From Gammaproteobacteria bacterium (lineage in GTDB: Bacteria; Pseudomonadota; Gammaproteobacteria; Pseudomonadales; Azotimanducaceae): DNA of 64,000 nt. The stretch is taken from positions 168,787 through 232,786 of the forward strand of contig VYFT01000006.1 of NCBI GenBank assembly GCA_009842245.1. The letters run 5' to 3'. Shown piece after piece: positions 9,863-18,616 of this stretch; the stretch's first letter is position 1; each line of letters opens with the position of its first letter. Made by a program: the position numbers and the translations under genes. The notes under the pieces were generated by a model. That model had not been told where the DNA came from. It saw nothing but the letters and a program-made list of their open reading frames with translations, and did no database searches.

Positions 9863-10330
9863 TCATTCGATCTGTCGCGCGAAACTTAAGAAAGTGTCGC
9901 GTAATGATGTGGGCGATCTTGCTTCCAACAATTCGCCGAGTTGACTTGGGTCGCTGCAAACCATAGCGATAGTTTTTAAGATTTGAAGGTGGTCATCGTC
10001 AGTCTCAACAGGCACGACTAATGTAAAAGCTAATGTGACTGCTCCGGCGTTTCCGAAGGGTACATCAGGCTTAAATCGAAGTAATGCTCCGATCGGTGTT
10101 GAACACTCTTCCAATCGACAATGAGGGAGTGCCACTCTGGTATCGTCGATAACTGTACAAGCGAGTTCTTCTCGTTCCGTTAACTTTTCTAATAACTTTC
10201 GCGAATCGATGGACTTTCTTTCTTGGTGAATGATTTGTGCGGAGTGCTGCAGTGCCGACTTCCTCGATTGACAATTGTGTACGAACCTCACCGTTACCGG
10301 TGTAAATATCGTTTCAAACCGAATCACCAC
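9863..10330 (-). CDS. ptsN: PTS-Ntr EIIA component PtsN
   Basis: A 155-residue EIIA-Ntr protein, a phosphate-accepting regulator that links nitrogen and carbon status to potassium transport and other targets in enterics. The phosphorylation site is His70 in VALPHCRLEECSTPIGALLRF, which aligns with the family's 'aiPHgr' motif. The N-terminus is about ten residues longer than in some relatives, and a later start is possible. The gene is one base away from rapZ and 24 bases after hpf, so the genes are clearly co-transcribed. Confidence 0.92.
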   Translation of the reverse strand: MVIRFETIFTPVTVRFVHNCQSRKSALQHSAQIIHQERKSIDSRKLLEKLTEREELACTVIDDTRVALPHCRLEECSTPIGALLRFKPDVPFGNAGAVTLAFTLVVPVETDDDHLQILKTIAMVCSDPSQLGELLEARSPTSLRDTFLSFARQIE

Positions 10331-10354
10331 GTGTAAAAATTCATTGTGTGCAAT

Positions 10355-10651
10355 TTACGCCGAGCGATGATTAGTAAGTTTTTCCTTGTGTTTGATAATT
10401 TGGCGATCGAGCTTAGCCACGAGGCTGTCAATCGCGGACTGCATGTCATTAGCCGACGCGTCCGCGTAGATTTCACTTCCAAGCGCGTGAACGGTAGCTT
10501 CGGCACGGTGTGTGATCTTATCTTTGGAAAGCACGACATGCACCGATGTAATGCGGTCGTGATGGCGTTCTATTTTTGCAAGCTTGCGTTTCAGGAAAGA
10601 ACGCAAATGTTGATTGACGTCTATGTGGTTTCCAGTGATATTTAATTGCAC
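10355..10651 (-). CDS. hpf: Ribosome hibernation promoting factor HPF
   Basis: A 98-residue short-form HPF of the RaiA/HPF family, which binds the 30S decoding region and promotes 100S dimers in stationary phase. The N-terminus MQLNITGNHIDVNQHLRSF and the ADASANDMQSAIDSLVAKLDRQ helix match the family closely. The start is GTG, preceded by a strong AGGAGT ribosome site. An upstream hairpin and T-rich tract (10673-10730) in the 110-base gap after rpoN suggest separate control of this gene. The position between rpoN and ptsN is the conserved one. Confidence 0.94.
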   Translation of the reverse strand: MQLNITGNHIDVNQHLRSFLKRKLAKIERHHDRITSVHVVLSKDKITHRAEATVHALGSEIYADASANDMQSAIDSLVAKLDRQIIKHKEKLTNHRSA

Positions 10652-10672
10652 CTTTTTACTCCTGTAAATTGG

Positions 10673-10730
10673 AAAAAAATTGCCATGCGGCGCGGTATTG
10701 AATCTAGCAGGTGACTAGGCCCTTCAATAC
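10673..10730 (-). promoter_or_regulatory. Structured leader between rpoN and hpf
   Basis: On the minus strand a perfect 8-base inverted repeat, GTATTGAA and TTCAATAC (10723-10730 and 10695-10702), encloses a second pair, CTAG with CTAG, and a 7-base loop. It is followed 15 bases later by seven T residues (10673-10679), then by the hpf ribosome site. This could be an attenuator, an RNA-processing site or a partial terminator separating rpoN from hpf. The structure is seen directly; its function is inferred. Confidence 0.45.
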
Positions 10731-10761
10731 GGAGATTCCTTAGAACGATTGTAACCACTCG

Positions 10762-12279
10762 TTAAGCACGTACGCGCCTGTGTTGTACAGCCGGTATTTG
10801 CAGAGATTCACGATATTTAGTCACTGTGCGTCGAGCGATTGTTATTTTTCTATCTTTGAGCATATCCGCGATAGCAGTGTCGGTAAGAGGTTGGGTTGGA
10901 TCTTCAGTTTCAGTCCATCGCTGAATGAGTGCGCGGATCGTCGTACTAGAAACGTCATCTCCGCGATGTGCCCGGAGTGCGCTAGAAAAGAAGTATTTCA
11001 ATTCATAAGTGCCTCGAGCGCACAAGATATATTTCTCGGTCGTGATTCGAGATATTGTTGAAGTATGAACGCCAACCATCGTTGCTAATTCTGACTGTGC
11101 CATGGGACGCATAAATAGTTCTCCGCGTTCGAAAAACTCTTTTTGCTCCTGGACAATAGTAACTGCAACTTTGAGCAGAGTCTCTTTTCTTCTATTGATC
11201 CCATAGATGAGAGCTTGTGCACGGTGAAGATATTCTTTGAAGTACTGTTTGTCCTTCGTTGAGAGCGCATTTCGATTCAACGCTTTGTACTCTTGATTGA
11301 TTCGCACTGTAGGAGAAACTCGATCGTTCAACGTCACTGTCCATTCTCCATCCTCTTTACTGACTAATACATCCGGTACGATATATAAAGACTCAACGCT
11401 TGCATAGGCTGCACCAGGACGCGGGTTCAACGATTGAATGAGTTCTATCGCAGCTGATATCTCTCGCTGTTCGCGTTGAAGAAGTGTTTGAAGATTTCGA
11501 TCAGACTGGCACGCAAGCGACTCAAAGTGATCTTGCACGATGGTTAACGCTAGTTCCCTATATTCTTTGCTTGCGGGTAGAGAGTTCAGTTGCAAAAGGA
11601 GGCACTCTTGTACGTTCCGTGCTCCCACACCCGTGGGTGAGAGAGTTTGCAAAACTTGTAAACCACTCTTGAGCTGAGCGCGCGTACACTTCAGAATGTC
11701 TTGGCACTCGTTCGTCAATTCCTCCCAATGAAATAGATAACCGTCCTCGTTGAGTGCATCAATCAGGTAACTAACGACACTGCCAGCTAACTTTGGTAGT
11801 TTTTGATGTTTGAGTTGTTCGTGCAAATGTTCTTGTAATGATGCGCTATAAGTAGCGATCGACTCGCCGTCTACAGTACTGGCGTCATTCCCGTCCGCAA
11901 GGTATATGTCTGACCACTCGGTTTCAACGTTTAATTTGAGCGATGACAGGTCCGCACTAGTATCGTTTGAGAGAGCAGTAGCAAGATCTTCGCGATCTTG
12001 CGTGGTTGCCTGCGGTTGTACATCTTCATATGGGTCATCCCCGTAATCTTGAGTAGTGTCTTCGTGCTCAAACTGTTCGTCCAGTGGTTCTTCGTTTGAA
12101 CCGATCGAGTCGGAATCGGTTTCATCCGCAATCTCGAGAAATGGATTCACAGAACACTCCGCCAGAATCTCCTGTTCCAATTGCACTGCGGACAATTGCA
12201 TCATGCGGATAGCTTGCCGCAGTTCTGGTGTAAGGTTGGTTTGAAGTCGCTGCTGAAGTACGAGAGATTGCTGGTTCAC
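10762..12279 (-). CDS. rpoN: RNA polymerase sigma-54 factor RpoN
   Basis: A 505-residue sigma-54. The glutamine-rich region I is seen in LQTNLTPELRQAIRMMQLSA, which contacts activator ATPases. An acidic region II at about residues 50-90 is followed by the core-binding domain. Near the C-terminus the RpoN box reads ARRTVTKYRESLQIP (usual ARRTVAKYRE), the element that recognises the -24 promoter sequence. The gene follows lptB by 12 bases, the conserved gammaproteobacterial order. No -24/-12 promoters were confirmed in the window by eye. Confidence 0.96.
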   Translation of the reverse strand: MNQQSLVLQQRLQTNLTPELRQAIRMMQLSAVQLEQEILAECSVNPFLEIADETDSDSIGSNEEPLDEQFEHEDTTQDYGDDPYEDVQPQATTQDREDLATALSNDTSADLSSLKLNVETEWSDIYLADGNDASTVDGESIATYSASLQEHLHEQLKHQKLPKLAGSVVSYLIDALNEDGYLFHWEELTNECQDILKCTRAQLKSGLQVLQTLSPTGVGARNVQECLLLQLNSLPASKEYRELALTIVQDHFESLACQSDRNLQTLLQREQREISAAIELIQSLNPRPGAAYASVESLYIVPDVLVSKEDGEWTVTLNDRVSPTVRINQEYKALNRNALSTKDKQYFKEYLHRAQALIYGINRRKETLLKVAVTIVQEQKEFFERGELFMRPMAQSELATMVGVHTSTISRITTEKYILCARGTYELKYFFSSALRAHRGDDVSSTTIRALIQRWTETEDPTQPLTDTAIADMLKDRKITIARRTVTKYRESLQIPAVQHRRVRA

Positions 12280-12291
12280 AAACAGGAACTC

Positions 12292-13056
12292 TTAGTATTT
12301 GAACTCTGTACCCAGGTACGAACGCTGGACCTCTTCGTTTGCAAGGATTTCTTCAGTCGTCCCTTCGGCGATGACATGACCTTCGTTGACGATGTATGCT
12401 CGATCACACAGATCTAAGGTGTCTCGAACGTTATGGTCTGTGATGAGGACACCGATTCCTCGGGACGTGAGGTGCCGGACATTGTGTTTAATATCTGCTA
12501 CCGAGATTGGATCTACGCCCGCGAAAGGTTCATCTAACAGTATGAACTTTGGTTGCGAAGCCAGAGCACGCGCTATTTCAAGGCGTCTTCGTTCTCCTCC
12601 CGATAACCTTTCGCCTAAATTGTTGCGTACTTTGTCTAGGTTAAATTCTTCGATCAATTCTTCGACGCGTTGTCGCCGGTTCGCACGACTAGTCCCCTCA
12701 TGTAATTCCACTGTAGTGAGGATATTCTGATAGGTAGTCAACCGACGAAAAACACTCGCTTCTTGAGGAAGATAGCCTAGTCCAGCACGCGCGCGTTGAT
12801 GCATGGGTGTTCCGGTAATCTCTACGTCGCCGAGATGGATCTGTCCGGTATCCATGCGAATCAAGCCGACAATGCAATAGAAGCTCGTCGTTTTTCCCGC
12901 ACCATTTGGTCCCAGTAAGCCGACGATTTCTCCTGTCGCGACCGACAGCGAAATGTTTTCTACTACTAGTCTTTTACCATATCGCTTCGAGATACCTGAA
13001 GCGACTAGAGTGGTTGCCGAAGAACCAGTGCTATTGTGACGCAAATCGGAGTTCAT
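12292..13056 (-). CDS. lptB: LPS export ABC transporter ATPase LptB
   Basis: A 254-residue ABC ATPase that powers LPS extraction from the inner membrane with LptF and LptG (not in the window). Walker A is GPNGAGKTT, the signature is [15 protein letters not shown] and Walker B is [13 protein letters not shown], which is diagnostic for LptB. About 15 extra N-terminal residues precede the first conserved strand, so a slightly later start cannot be excluded. It lies directly after lptA and before rpoN, forming lptC-lptA-lptB-rpoN. Confidence 0.96.
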   Translation of the reverse strand: MNSDLRHNSTGSSATTLVASGISKRYGKRLVVENISLSVATGEIVGLLGPNGAGKTTSFYCIVGLIRMDTGQIHLGDVEITGTPMHQRARAGLGYLPQEASVFRRLTTYQNILTTVELHEGTSRANRRQRVEELIEEFNLDKVRNNLGERLSGGERRRLEIARALASQPKFILLDEPFAGVDPISVADIKHNVRHLTSRGIGVLITDHNVRDTLDLCDRAYIVNEGHVIAEGTTEEILANEEVQRSYLGTEFKY

Positions 13057-13071
13057 TTCGACATGGTTGAA

Positions 13072-13587
13072 CTACGGTGTCTCTACGTCTTGGAGTGTAA
13101 TTTCGACTTGCTCGTCGCTCTCTCCTTTAGTCGCGATAATTTTTTGAGAGTCTAACTCGATACGCACTTTCTGGGCACGAATCTTTGCAGCATCGGTTTG
13201 AAGTAGTACTTCACCAGTGAATTCAACCCAGTTAGCTTCGTTATCAAACTTCAATTCATGCGCGGACGCAAGAATCGTTTGAGTCTCTCCTTCGTCGTCG
13301 TCAATCTCAAGTTCAAGTTTCAATGGTTTACCCGTCGCGGTGATCGACAGGAGCTGCGTGCCCTTCACTTTGGCGTTTACCTGGTCAGCACTTAACTTCA
13401 CTTCGTCGGAGTCGATTTTTACGTTCCCTTTTGCGGTAAATTCGCCAGCGGACAAGTCAAACTCTGTGTCATCAGCTTTAATGTCTGACATCCCGATTGA
13501 GAACGTAGGCACGCTCCAGAGGATTATCAGAGCAAGTATTGAGTACTTGTGTATATCGCGCTTGTTATTCGGTTTCACTACTCTCAT
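13072..13587 (-). CDS. lptA: LPS transport periplasmic bridge protein LptA
   Basis: A 171-residue exported protein of the LptA/OstA family, which polymerises to form the periplasmic bridge for LPS between LptC and LptD. A signal sequence lies at about residues 13-32 (SILALIILWSVPTFSIG). The OstA beta-jellyroll follows, with repeated strand pairs such as FTAKGNVKIDSDEVKLSADQV. I prefer the ATG at 13587; an in-frame TTG four codons upstream is also possible. Either way the gene overlaps the end of lptC by more than 20 bases. Confidence 0.9.
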   Translation of the reverse strand: MRVVKPNNKRDIHKYSILALIILWSVPTFSIGMSDIKADDTEFDLSAGEFTAKGNVKIDSDEVKLSADQVNAKVKGTQLLSITATGKPLKLELEIDDDEGETQTILASAHELKFDNEANWVEFTGEVLLQTDAAKIRAQKVRIELDSQKIIATKGESDEQVEITLQDVETP

Positions 13588-14161
13588 ATTGAATTTCAAC
13601 TTGGTTTCCAGGCTCTGAACTCAGCCGTAGCTGTTTAGTTGTGAGATCAAAGTGAAAGGCATTTGCATCGTACGAGGAAGCACCTGCTTTGATAGACACG
13701 TTTTCATCACTATGAACTGTGTTGGCCTTGGGATCGAATATTACATCAGCTCCTCGAAATGAATACTCTGGACTGTCGACACTACCTGAGTATACGTTGA
13801 CCGCTCCAAGCAGTCGTATTGGTTCTAAGAATTGGCTTGGGTTTTTGGCGTCTGGTTGAACCGATCCGATGTCCGCATTCATGTGCCATCGTTCACCATC
13901 CTCACGATCTACGTGAATCTTGAGACTCTTGAACAGCATCTTGTCTTGCGCGGAAAACTGTTCAATTTCGTCAGCGCGTAATTCATATGCGAGTGCTCCG
14001 CTCGTGTGAAACGCTTGAATCTGAACATCTTTGAGATAGATGTCCGGCACATCTTCCAGATTTGTAGAAGCAGCTTCTTCAAAGTCTTTGGGAAAAAATA
14101 GATATAGGATGACTCCCAGTATCCCCGTGATTATTGCAGCAGCGAGAATTTTTTTTGTCAT
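13565..14161 (-). CDS. lptC: LPS export protein LptC
   Basis: A 198-residue bitopic inner membrane protein of the LptC family. A single N-terminal membrane helix at residues 5-22 is followed by a periplasmic jellyroll with the typical YLKDVQIQAFHTSGALAYEL opening. LptC receives LPS from the LptBFG extractor and hands it to LptA. It overlaps kdsC by four bases and lptA by about 23, so translation of kdsC-lptC-lptA is likely coupled. Confidence 0.92.
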   Translation of the reverse strand: MTKKILAAAIITGILGVILYLFFPKDFEEAASTNLEDVPDIYLKDVQIQAFHTSGALAYELRADEIEQFSAQDKMLFKSLKIHVDREDGERWHMNADIGSVQPDAKNPSQFLEPIRLLGAVNVYSGSVDSPEYSFRGADVIFDPKANTVHSDENVSIKAGASSYDANAFHFDLTTKQLRLSSEPGNQVEIQYESSETE

Positions 14162-14670
14162 TCTCTTTGGACGCTCAGTAGCAGGTCAGAAAACTCCCTT
14201 ATCGCCCCTTCGCCACCAGATCGAGTCAACAAGAGATCTGCAGTTTCTTTAAGTTGGGGTACTGCGTTCGCGACGGCAACCGCTAACCCGACGTGTTCGA
14301 AGAGTGCTAGGTCAGGAATGTCATCGCCAATATGTGCGATTTCTTCGTATGAGAGCTCGCGCAATCGTGCAAATTTCTCAAGTGCTTCAGTTTTGTTTTG
14401 TAATCCTTGATACACATCTGAAATGTTCAACTCTAGTGCTCGTCTCTCGACCGCGATAGAACGACGACCAGACATAATTGCTACACAGATCCCAGCATTT
14501 TGAATTGCTTTGATTCCGTACCCATCAAGAACGTTGAATGTCTTGAGCTCGTTTCCATGATTGTCGTAAGTTATAGTGCCGGATGTCATCACTCCGTCGA
14601 CATCGAGAATCAATGCGCGAACCTTTTCAAGTTTCGCTCGCACGAGATCGCTCAATTTCAATGAACTCAT
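14158..14670 (-). CDS. kdsC: KDO-8-phosphate phosphatase KdsC
   Basis: A 170-residue HAD-superfamily phosphatase that removes phosphate from 3-deoxy-manno-octulosonate 8-phosphate in LPS core synthesis. The nucleophile and acid are Asp23 and Asp25 in ILDVDGVMTSG; MSGRRS and GDDIPDLALF supply the other HAD motifs. I chose the ATG at 14670, whose first base is shared with the last base of the preceding antiporter stop (TAATG); a longer in-frame start exists 11 codons upstream. The usual neighbour kdsD is missing between this gene and the antiporter. Confidence 0.93.
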   Translation of the reverse strand: MSSLKLSDLVRAKLEKVRALILDVDGVMTSGTITYDNHGNELKTFNVLDGYGIKAIQNAGICVAIMSGRRSIAVERRALELNISDVYQGLQNKTEALEKFARLRELSYEEIAHIGDDIPDLALFEHVGLAVAVANAVPQLKETADLLLTRSGGEGAIREFSDLLLSVQRE

Positions 14671-15629
14671 TAGGTGTACTTCAACAAGATGTATCCGATC
14701 CAAGCAGCTAGCAACAGCCCACCTTCTAGCCTGGTAATTACTTTTTTTGCACCAACTGCGTACGCGAAAAGAGCGATAACGACTGTGAGAACGAACATCA
14801 CACCGTAGTCGAACAAGTACTCCGACAGCGACAATTTTGCTGGGGCCATTAATGCTGGTACGGACAGCACTACTAGTAGATTAAGCATATTTGAACCGAC
14901 GATGTTGCCTATCGCTATACCGTACCCTCCTTTGAGTGCTGCTCGAAGCGTCACCGCTAATTCTGGTAAACTGGTGCCCACCGCGACTATCGTAGTACCA
15001 ACATCAAACACTGCCACGTGTAACTCGCCAGCCAAATTTCTCGCGGGTTCTACAATTAAGAAATTTGAAGACACAACCAATATTGCTAGTCCAATAAGGG
15101 CTTGAAAGGAGGCTCGTCCTGTCTCCATACTAGGAATGTCACTGAGTGCGTTTTCCAGTTCATCGGGTAAATGTTCCGTCTTCGTTGATGAGCGAACCAT
15201 GCGGTACATGATGAAACCAAATAAGGCTAGAAACAAAATTCCGTCGACACGCCCTAAATGCAAATCAACGAGACAAATCCCTGCCAACACCGTGGCAATC
15301 AACAACATTGGAAGCTCACTTCGTAGAATGCGTTTGTCATAGGGCAATGGCACAACCAGAGCAGTGATACCAAGAACAAGCCCCATGTTTGCCACATTTG
15401 AACCAATGGCATTCCCAATTGCAATGTCAGGTTCGAGTCTAAACGAGTCCGTGATGGCGATGAAGATTTCTGGTGCGGAGGTACCAATAGAGACAGCAGT
15501 GAGCCCAATAAACAGATCGGATACCCCGATGTTTCGAGCTAGAGCTGCCGTTCCTTCTACGAATAGATCAGCGCTCCAGACAAGGAGAACGAAGCCTGCT
15601 ACGAGCAAAATCAGCCACAGCCAGATCAT
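14670..15629 (-). CDS. yrbG: CaCA-family sodium/calcium antiporter (YrbG-like)
   Basis: A 319-residue integral membrane protein of the Ca2+:cation antiporter family. The two internal repeats are visible through their alpha motifs, VSIGTSAPEIFIA and VAVGTSLPELAVT, which form the ion-binding site. About ten membrane segments are expected. E. coli keeps yrbG at the head of the kdsD-kdsC-lptCAB operon, as here. The substrate is inferred from the family; transport direction cannot be judged from sequence. It is divergent from ibaG across about 150 bases that must hold both promoters. Confidence 0.92.
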   Translation of the reverse strand: MIWLWLILLVAGFVLLVWSADLFVEGTAALARNIGVSDLFIGLTAVSIGTSAPEIFIAITDSFRLEPDIAIGNAIGSNVANMGLVLGITALVVPLPYDKRILRSELPMLLIATVLAGICLVDLHLGRVDGILFLALFGFIMYRMVRSSTKTEHLPDELENALSDIPSMETGRASFQALIGLAILVVSSNFLIVEPARNLAGELHVAVFDVGTTIVAVGTSLPELAVTLRAALKGGYGIAIGNIVGSNMLNLLVVLSVPALMAPAKLSLSEYLFDYGVMFVLTVVIALFAYAVGAKKVITRLEGGLLLAAWIGYILLKYT

Positions 15630-15778
15630 TTTCGAGTATGGGTTGTCATCGTGAGTGGAACGATTTTAACAATGCGCGAGACACTCAGTCAGCTACGTTC
15701 TTATCATTGACGGCGGCATTTCTTCCATATCGCATCGCGGCCTACACCAACTAAATTTCCTCTTGAAGAAACAGTACT
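15630..15778. promoter_or_regulatory. Divergent promoter region of yrbG-kdsC-lpt and ibaG-murA
   Basis: A 149-base gap between two divergently transcribed operons, so at least one promoter for each must lie here or in the adjacent coding ends. I cannot assign confident -35/-10 boxes by eye. In enteric relatives the mla phospholipid-transport operon sits at this junction, but it is not present in this gap. Confidence 0.45.
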
Positions 15779-16021
15779 ATGCAACTCAAAGACGAACTCA
15801 CTACAAGGTTAAAGAACAAATTTCCCAAAGCACGAATTTCAGTAGAGGTTCAAGGGTCATCGGCCTTTCTTGGTGTGATTTCAGACGACTTCTTGGGTCA
15901 CTCACAAGTACAACGCCAGCAAACGGTCTACGGTTTAATAAGTGACCTTATCCAGACTGGAGAGTTGCATGCGGTGACCATTCACGCGAAAACACTTGCG
16001 GAGACGACCGATTCCGATTAA
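15779..16021 (+). CDS. ibaG: BolA-family protein IbaG
   Basis: An 80-residue BolA-like protein of the IbaG/YrbA type. BolA proteins bind [2Fe-2S] clusters together with monothiol glutaredoxins. The segment LGVISDDFLGHSQVQRQQTVYGLI corresponds to the conserved 'v.S..F.G.s.v.rhr.vy..l' region; the usual His of RH in that stretch is Gln here (QRQQ), while the His in GHSQ is kept. The stop codon overlaps the murA start by one base, and ibaG-murA is a widely conserved pair. Confidence 0.9.
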   Translation: MQLKDELTTRLKNKFPKARISVEVQGSSAFLGVISDDFLGHSQVQRQQTVYGLISDLIQTGELHAVTIHAKTLAETTDSD

Positions 16022-17289
16022 TGGATAGTCTGCGTATTCGTGGCGGAATCCCCTTAAACGGGGAACTGTGTCCGGGAGGTTCAAAAAACGCAACACTTCC
16101 GATTCTAGCCGCGACTCTATTATCGTCTGGCTCTGTGGACATCAGAAATGTACCGCGAGTACGCGATGTCACTCTCATGCTTGAATTGTTGGACACACTG
16201 GGCGCTGAGATCGAAGTTAATGGTAGCGACGGGGTCTCAGTCAATACTTCGAGAGTGCACAACCTCGTCGCTCCTTACGAACTTGTGCGCAGGATGCGCG
16301 CCTCATTTCTTGTACTCGGCCCGTTACTCGCGCGTTTTGGTCAAGTCGAAGTATCCCTTCCGGGCGGCTGTGCAATCGGCAGTCGTCCAGTTGATCAACA
16401 TCTCAAAGCTCTGCGCAAACTAGGGGCAAGCATAGACTTAGACCAAGGTTATGTCACCGCGCGATCTAAAGACCGTCTTCAGGGAGCTGACATTGAGTTC
16501 GACGTCGTCACCGTCGGGGGCACTCAAAACGTGATGATGGCAGCTAGTCTAGCTCAAGGAACAACCCGGTTGCGGAACGTTGCCATGGAACCCGAAGTCG
16601 TCGAACTGGCAGAATGCTTACGTTCAATGGGAGCTCACATTTCGGGCGACGGTACTGAATGTATTACGATCGTCGGGCAGGAGCAACTTCATGGCGGAGG
16701 TTGCAAAGTACGCGCTGACCGGATTGAAGTAGGGACGTTTCTTGCAGCTGCCGCCGCAACCCACGGCTCGATCCGAATAGTAGACTGTGATCCATTCGTA
16801 CTGAATACGGTTCTAGAGACATTTCAACGGTTCGGTACGACGATCAAAACGGACGAGTCAACTATAGAACTGTCGGCACAACATGGTGAATTGAGAGCTA
16901 CAGACATCGTGACCGGTGTATATCCGGGAATTCCCACCGATCTACAAGCTCAATTCCTCGCATTAAACTGCGTTTCAAGAGGAAATAGTAGAGTAGTAGA
17001 AACGGTATTTGAAAATAGGTTCATGCACCTCCAAGAACTTGTCCGTCTGGGCGCGAATGCCTCGTTAGAGAGTCCAACGATCGCAGTCATTCAAGGGGTA
17101 AGCAAACTTCGAGGTGCTAAAGTGATGGCGACAGATTTGCGTGCTTCTTCGAGTCTTGTGATTGGCGCATTAGTCGCTGATGGAATGTCTCAGATAAACC
17201 GCATATATCATCTCGACCGAGGGTATGAACGAATTGAAGAAAAGCTTCAGTTGTTAGGAGCCGATGTCGAGCGTGTGCGTGCGAACTGA
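16021..17289 (+). CDS. murA: UDP-N-acetylglucosamine 1-carboxyvinyltransferase MurA
   Basis: A 422-residue enolpyruvyl transferase that starts peptidoglycan precursor synthesis by joining phosphoenolpyruvate to UDP-GlcNAc in the cytosol. Lys22 and Asn23 in GGSKNATLPI and the active cysteine Cys117 in LPGGCAIGSRPVDQH are present; this Cys is the target of fosfomycin. Arg preceding Cys in many homologues is Gly here. Length matches E. coli MurA (419). It is coupled to ibaG. In Pseudomonas his genes follow, whereas zapE follows here. Confidence 0.97.
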   Translation: MDSLRIRGGIPLNGELCPGGSKNATLPILAATLLSSGSVDIRNVPRVRDVTLMLELLDTLGAEIEVNGSDGVSVNTSRVHNLVAPYELVRRMRASFLVLGPLLARFGQVEVSLPGGCAIGSRPVDQHLKALRKLGASIDLDQGYVTARSKDRLQGADIEFDVVTVGGTQNVMMAASLAQGTTRLRNVAMEPEVVELAECLRSMGAHISGDGTECITIVGQEQLHGGGCKVRADRIEVGTFLAAAAATHGSIRIVDCDPFVLNTVLETFQRFGTTIKTDESTIELSAQHGELRATDIVTGVYPGIPTDLQAQFLALNCVSRGNSRVVETVFENRFMHLQELVRLGANASLESPTIAVIQGVSKLRGAKVMATDLRASSSLVIGALVADGMSQINRIYHLDRGYERIEEKLQLLGADVERVRAN

Positions 17290-17351
17290 CTTCTCCGCGA
17301 TATTCTCTGGCATACTAACGACGCGATCTTTAATGCATAAGTCCTGCTGAC

Positions 17352-18398
17352 GTGGAGCTTGATTCTTTCCAAAGACCGATCGCTGAGGAGCTCGCACTGC
17401 TAGCAAAACAGTTGGAACGTTTAGAAGCCACACCGAAATGGCGACGAACTCTCAGAGGTTTTTTCTCGAATCACGACACACGTCGTATTAAAGGACTTTA
17501 CATTTGGGGAGGAGTAGGTCGTGGAAAAACCTGCTTGATGGATCGTTTTTTCGCACACGTCAGCATAGAGCGTAAGACTCGAGTGCACTTTCATCAATTC
17601 ATGCAAATGGTGCATCATCAGCTCGCCGCTCTTTCAGCAACGGAAAATCCGCTTGAAGTGATCACCACTAGAGTAAGAAAGGATACTCGTTTGTTGTGCT
17701 TCGATGAGTTTGTAGTTTCTGACATCGGGGACGCAATGATTCTTTCGGAACTCCTGAAGCACATGTTTCAACTCGGAATAGTATTAGTTGCGACGTCTAA
17801 CATTGAACCACAAGAACTGTACAAGAATGGTTTGCAACGCCGGCGATTCATACCTGCGATCGAATTAATTCAGTCTTTTTGTCACGTAGTACACTTAGAC
17901 GGTCCAGTTGATTATCGGTTGCGAGCGTTGCGACGGACTAAACTGTATCGCATCGGGTCAGAGTTGACTCCCGATATTCGTGCTCAAGACATGCGTCTTT
18001 TCGGTGGGAACGATACTGAGCCAGCCCCTGTGTTGAAGATCAATGATCGAGAGTTTCAAACGGTCTTTTCGACACAGGGCGTGGTTGGATTCACGTTTGA
18101 GGATCTGTGCGTAGCGCCAAGAAGTGCCGCGGACTATATTGAGGTCGCGCGCCTCTACCATACGCTCTTCATTTACCAAGTTCCTGAACTGACAGCGACT
18201 GATGAAGATCCTACGAAGCGATTCATCACTCTGGTCGATGTACTCTACGATTACAACGTCAACTTTGTACTGCAAGCCGCAACTAGCATCACCGAGCTAT
18301 ACCAAGGCTCTCGATTTAGCGATGAATTTGAGCGAACGGTGAGTCGCATTGTAGAGATGGCGTCTGAAGAATTCCTCTCTCGGGCACATAGAGCTTAA
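17352..18398 (+). CDS. zapE: Cell division ATPase ZapE (AFG1-like)
   Basis: A 348-residue AAA+-type ATPase of the AFG1/ZapE family, associated with Z-ring function under stress in E. coli. Walker A is GGVGRGKT at residues 53-60, Walker B is LLCFDEFVVSDIGDAMIL, and the FxxxxxFMxxVHxxL segment after Walker A reads FHQFMQMVHHQL as in the family. The likely start is a GTG; no better start keeps the N-terminus. Length is slightly below the E. coli protein (375). The frame remains open for 49 codons beyond the stop codon, described separately. Confidence 0.93.
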   Translation: MELDSFQRPIAEELALLAKQLERLEATPKWRRTLRGFFSNHDTRRIKGLYIWGGVGRGKTCLMDRFFAHVSIERKTRVHFHQFMQMVHHQLAALSATENPLEVITTRVRKDTRLLCFDEFVVSDIGDAMILSELLKHMFQLGIVLVATSNIEPQELYKNGLQRRRFIPAIELIQSFCHVVHLDGPVDYRLRALRRTKLYRIGSELTPDIRAQDMRLFGGNDTEPAPVLKINDREFQTVFSTQGVVGFTFEDLCVAPRSAADYIEVARLYHTLFIYQVPELTATDEDPTKRFITLVDVLYDYNVNFVLQAATSITELYQGSRFSDEFERTVSRIVEMASEEFLSRAHRA

Positions 18399-18413
18399 CT
18401 ACATGGCTCTTGG

Positions 18414-18545
18414 TTGAACAACGAATTGAATAAACGATCAGAAACGACAATTGATGTTGAATGGTTGTTAGTGCGAGAAAAAGATAGTGAAGAAACTACC
18501 TCGATACAGGATTCATCAGACTTCGTAGTCGAAACGAGCCCCTGA
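18414..18545 (+). CDS. Possible 43-residue ORF, in frame after the zapE stop
   Basis: Directly after the zapE TAA the same reading frame stays open to a TGA at 18543-18545. A TTG at 18414 could start a 43-residue product rich in Glu, Ser and Thr (MNNELNKRSETTIDVEWLLV at the start). The composition looks more protein-like than random, but no ribosome site is clear and I recognise no family. It could be a lost C-terminal extension of ZapE, a small protein or chance. Confidence 0.2.
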   Translation: MNNELNKRSETTIDVEWLLVREKDSEETTSIQDSSDFVVETSP

Positions 18546-18616
18546 GCCTAGTCGCGTTTACGCTTTTAGATTAGATCGAAGTCTCCCCACAACGCGATCG
18601 CTGAGATCAGCAAAGG

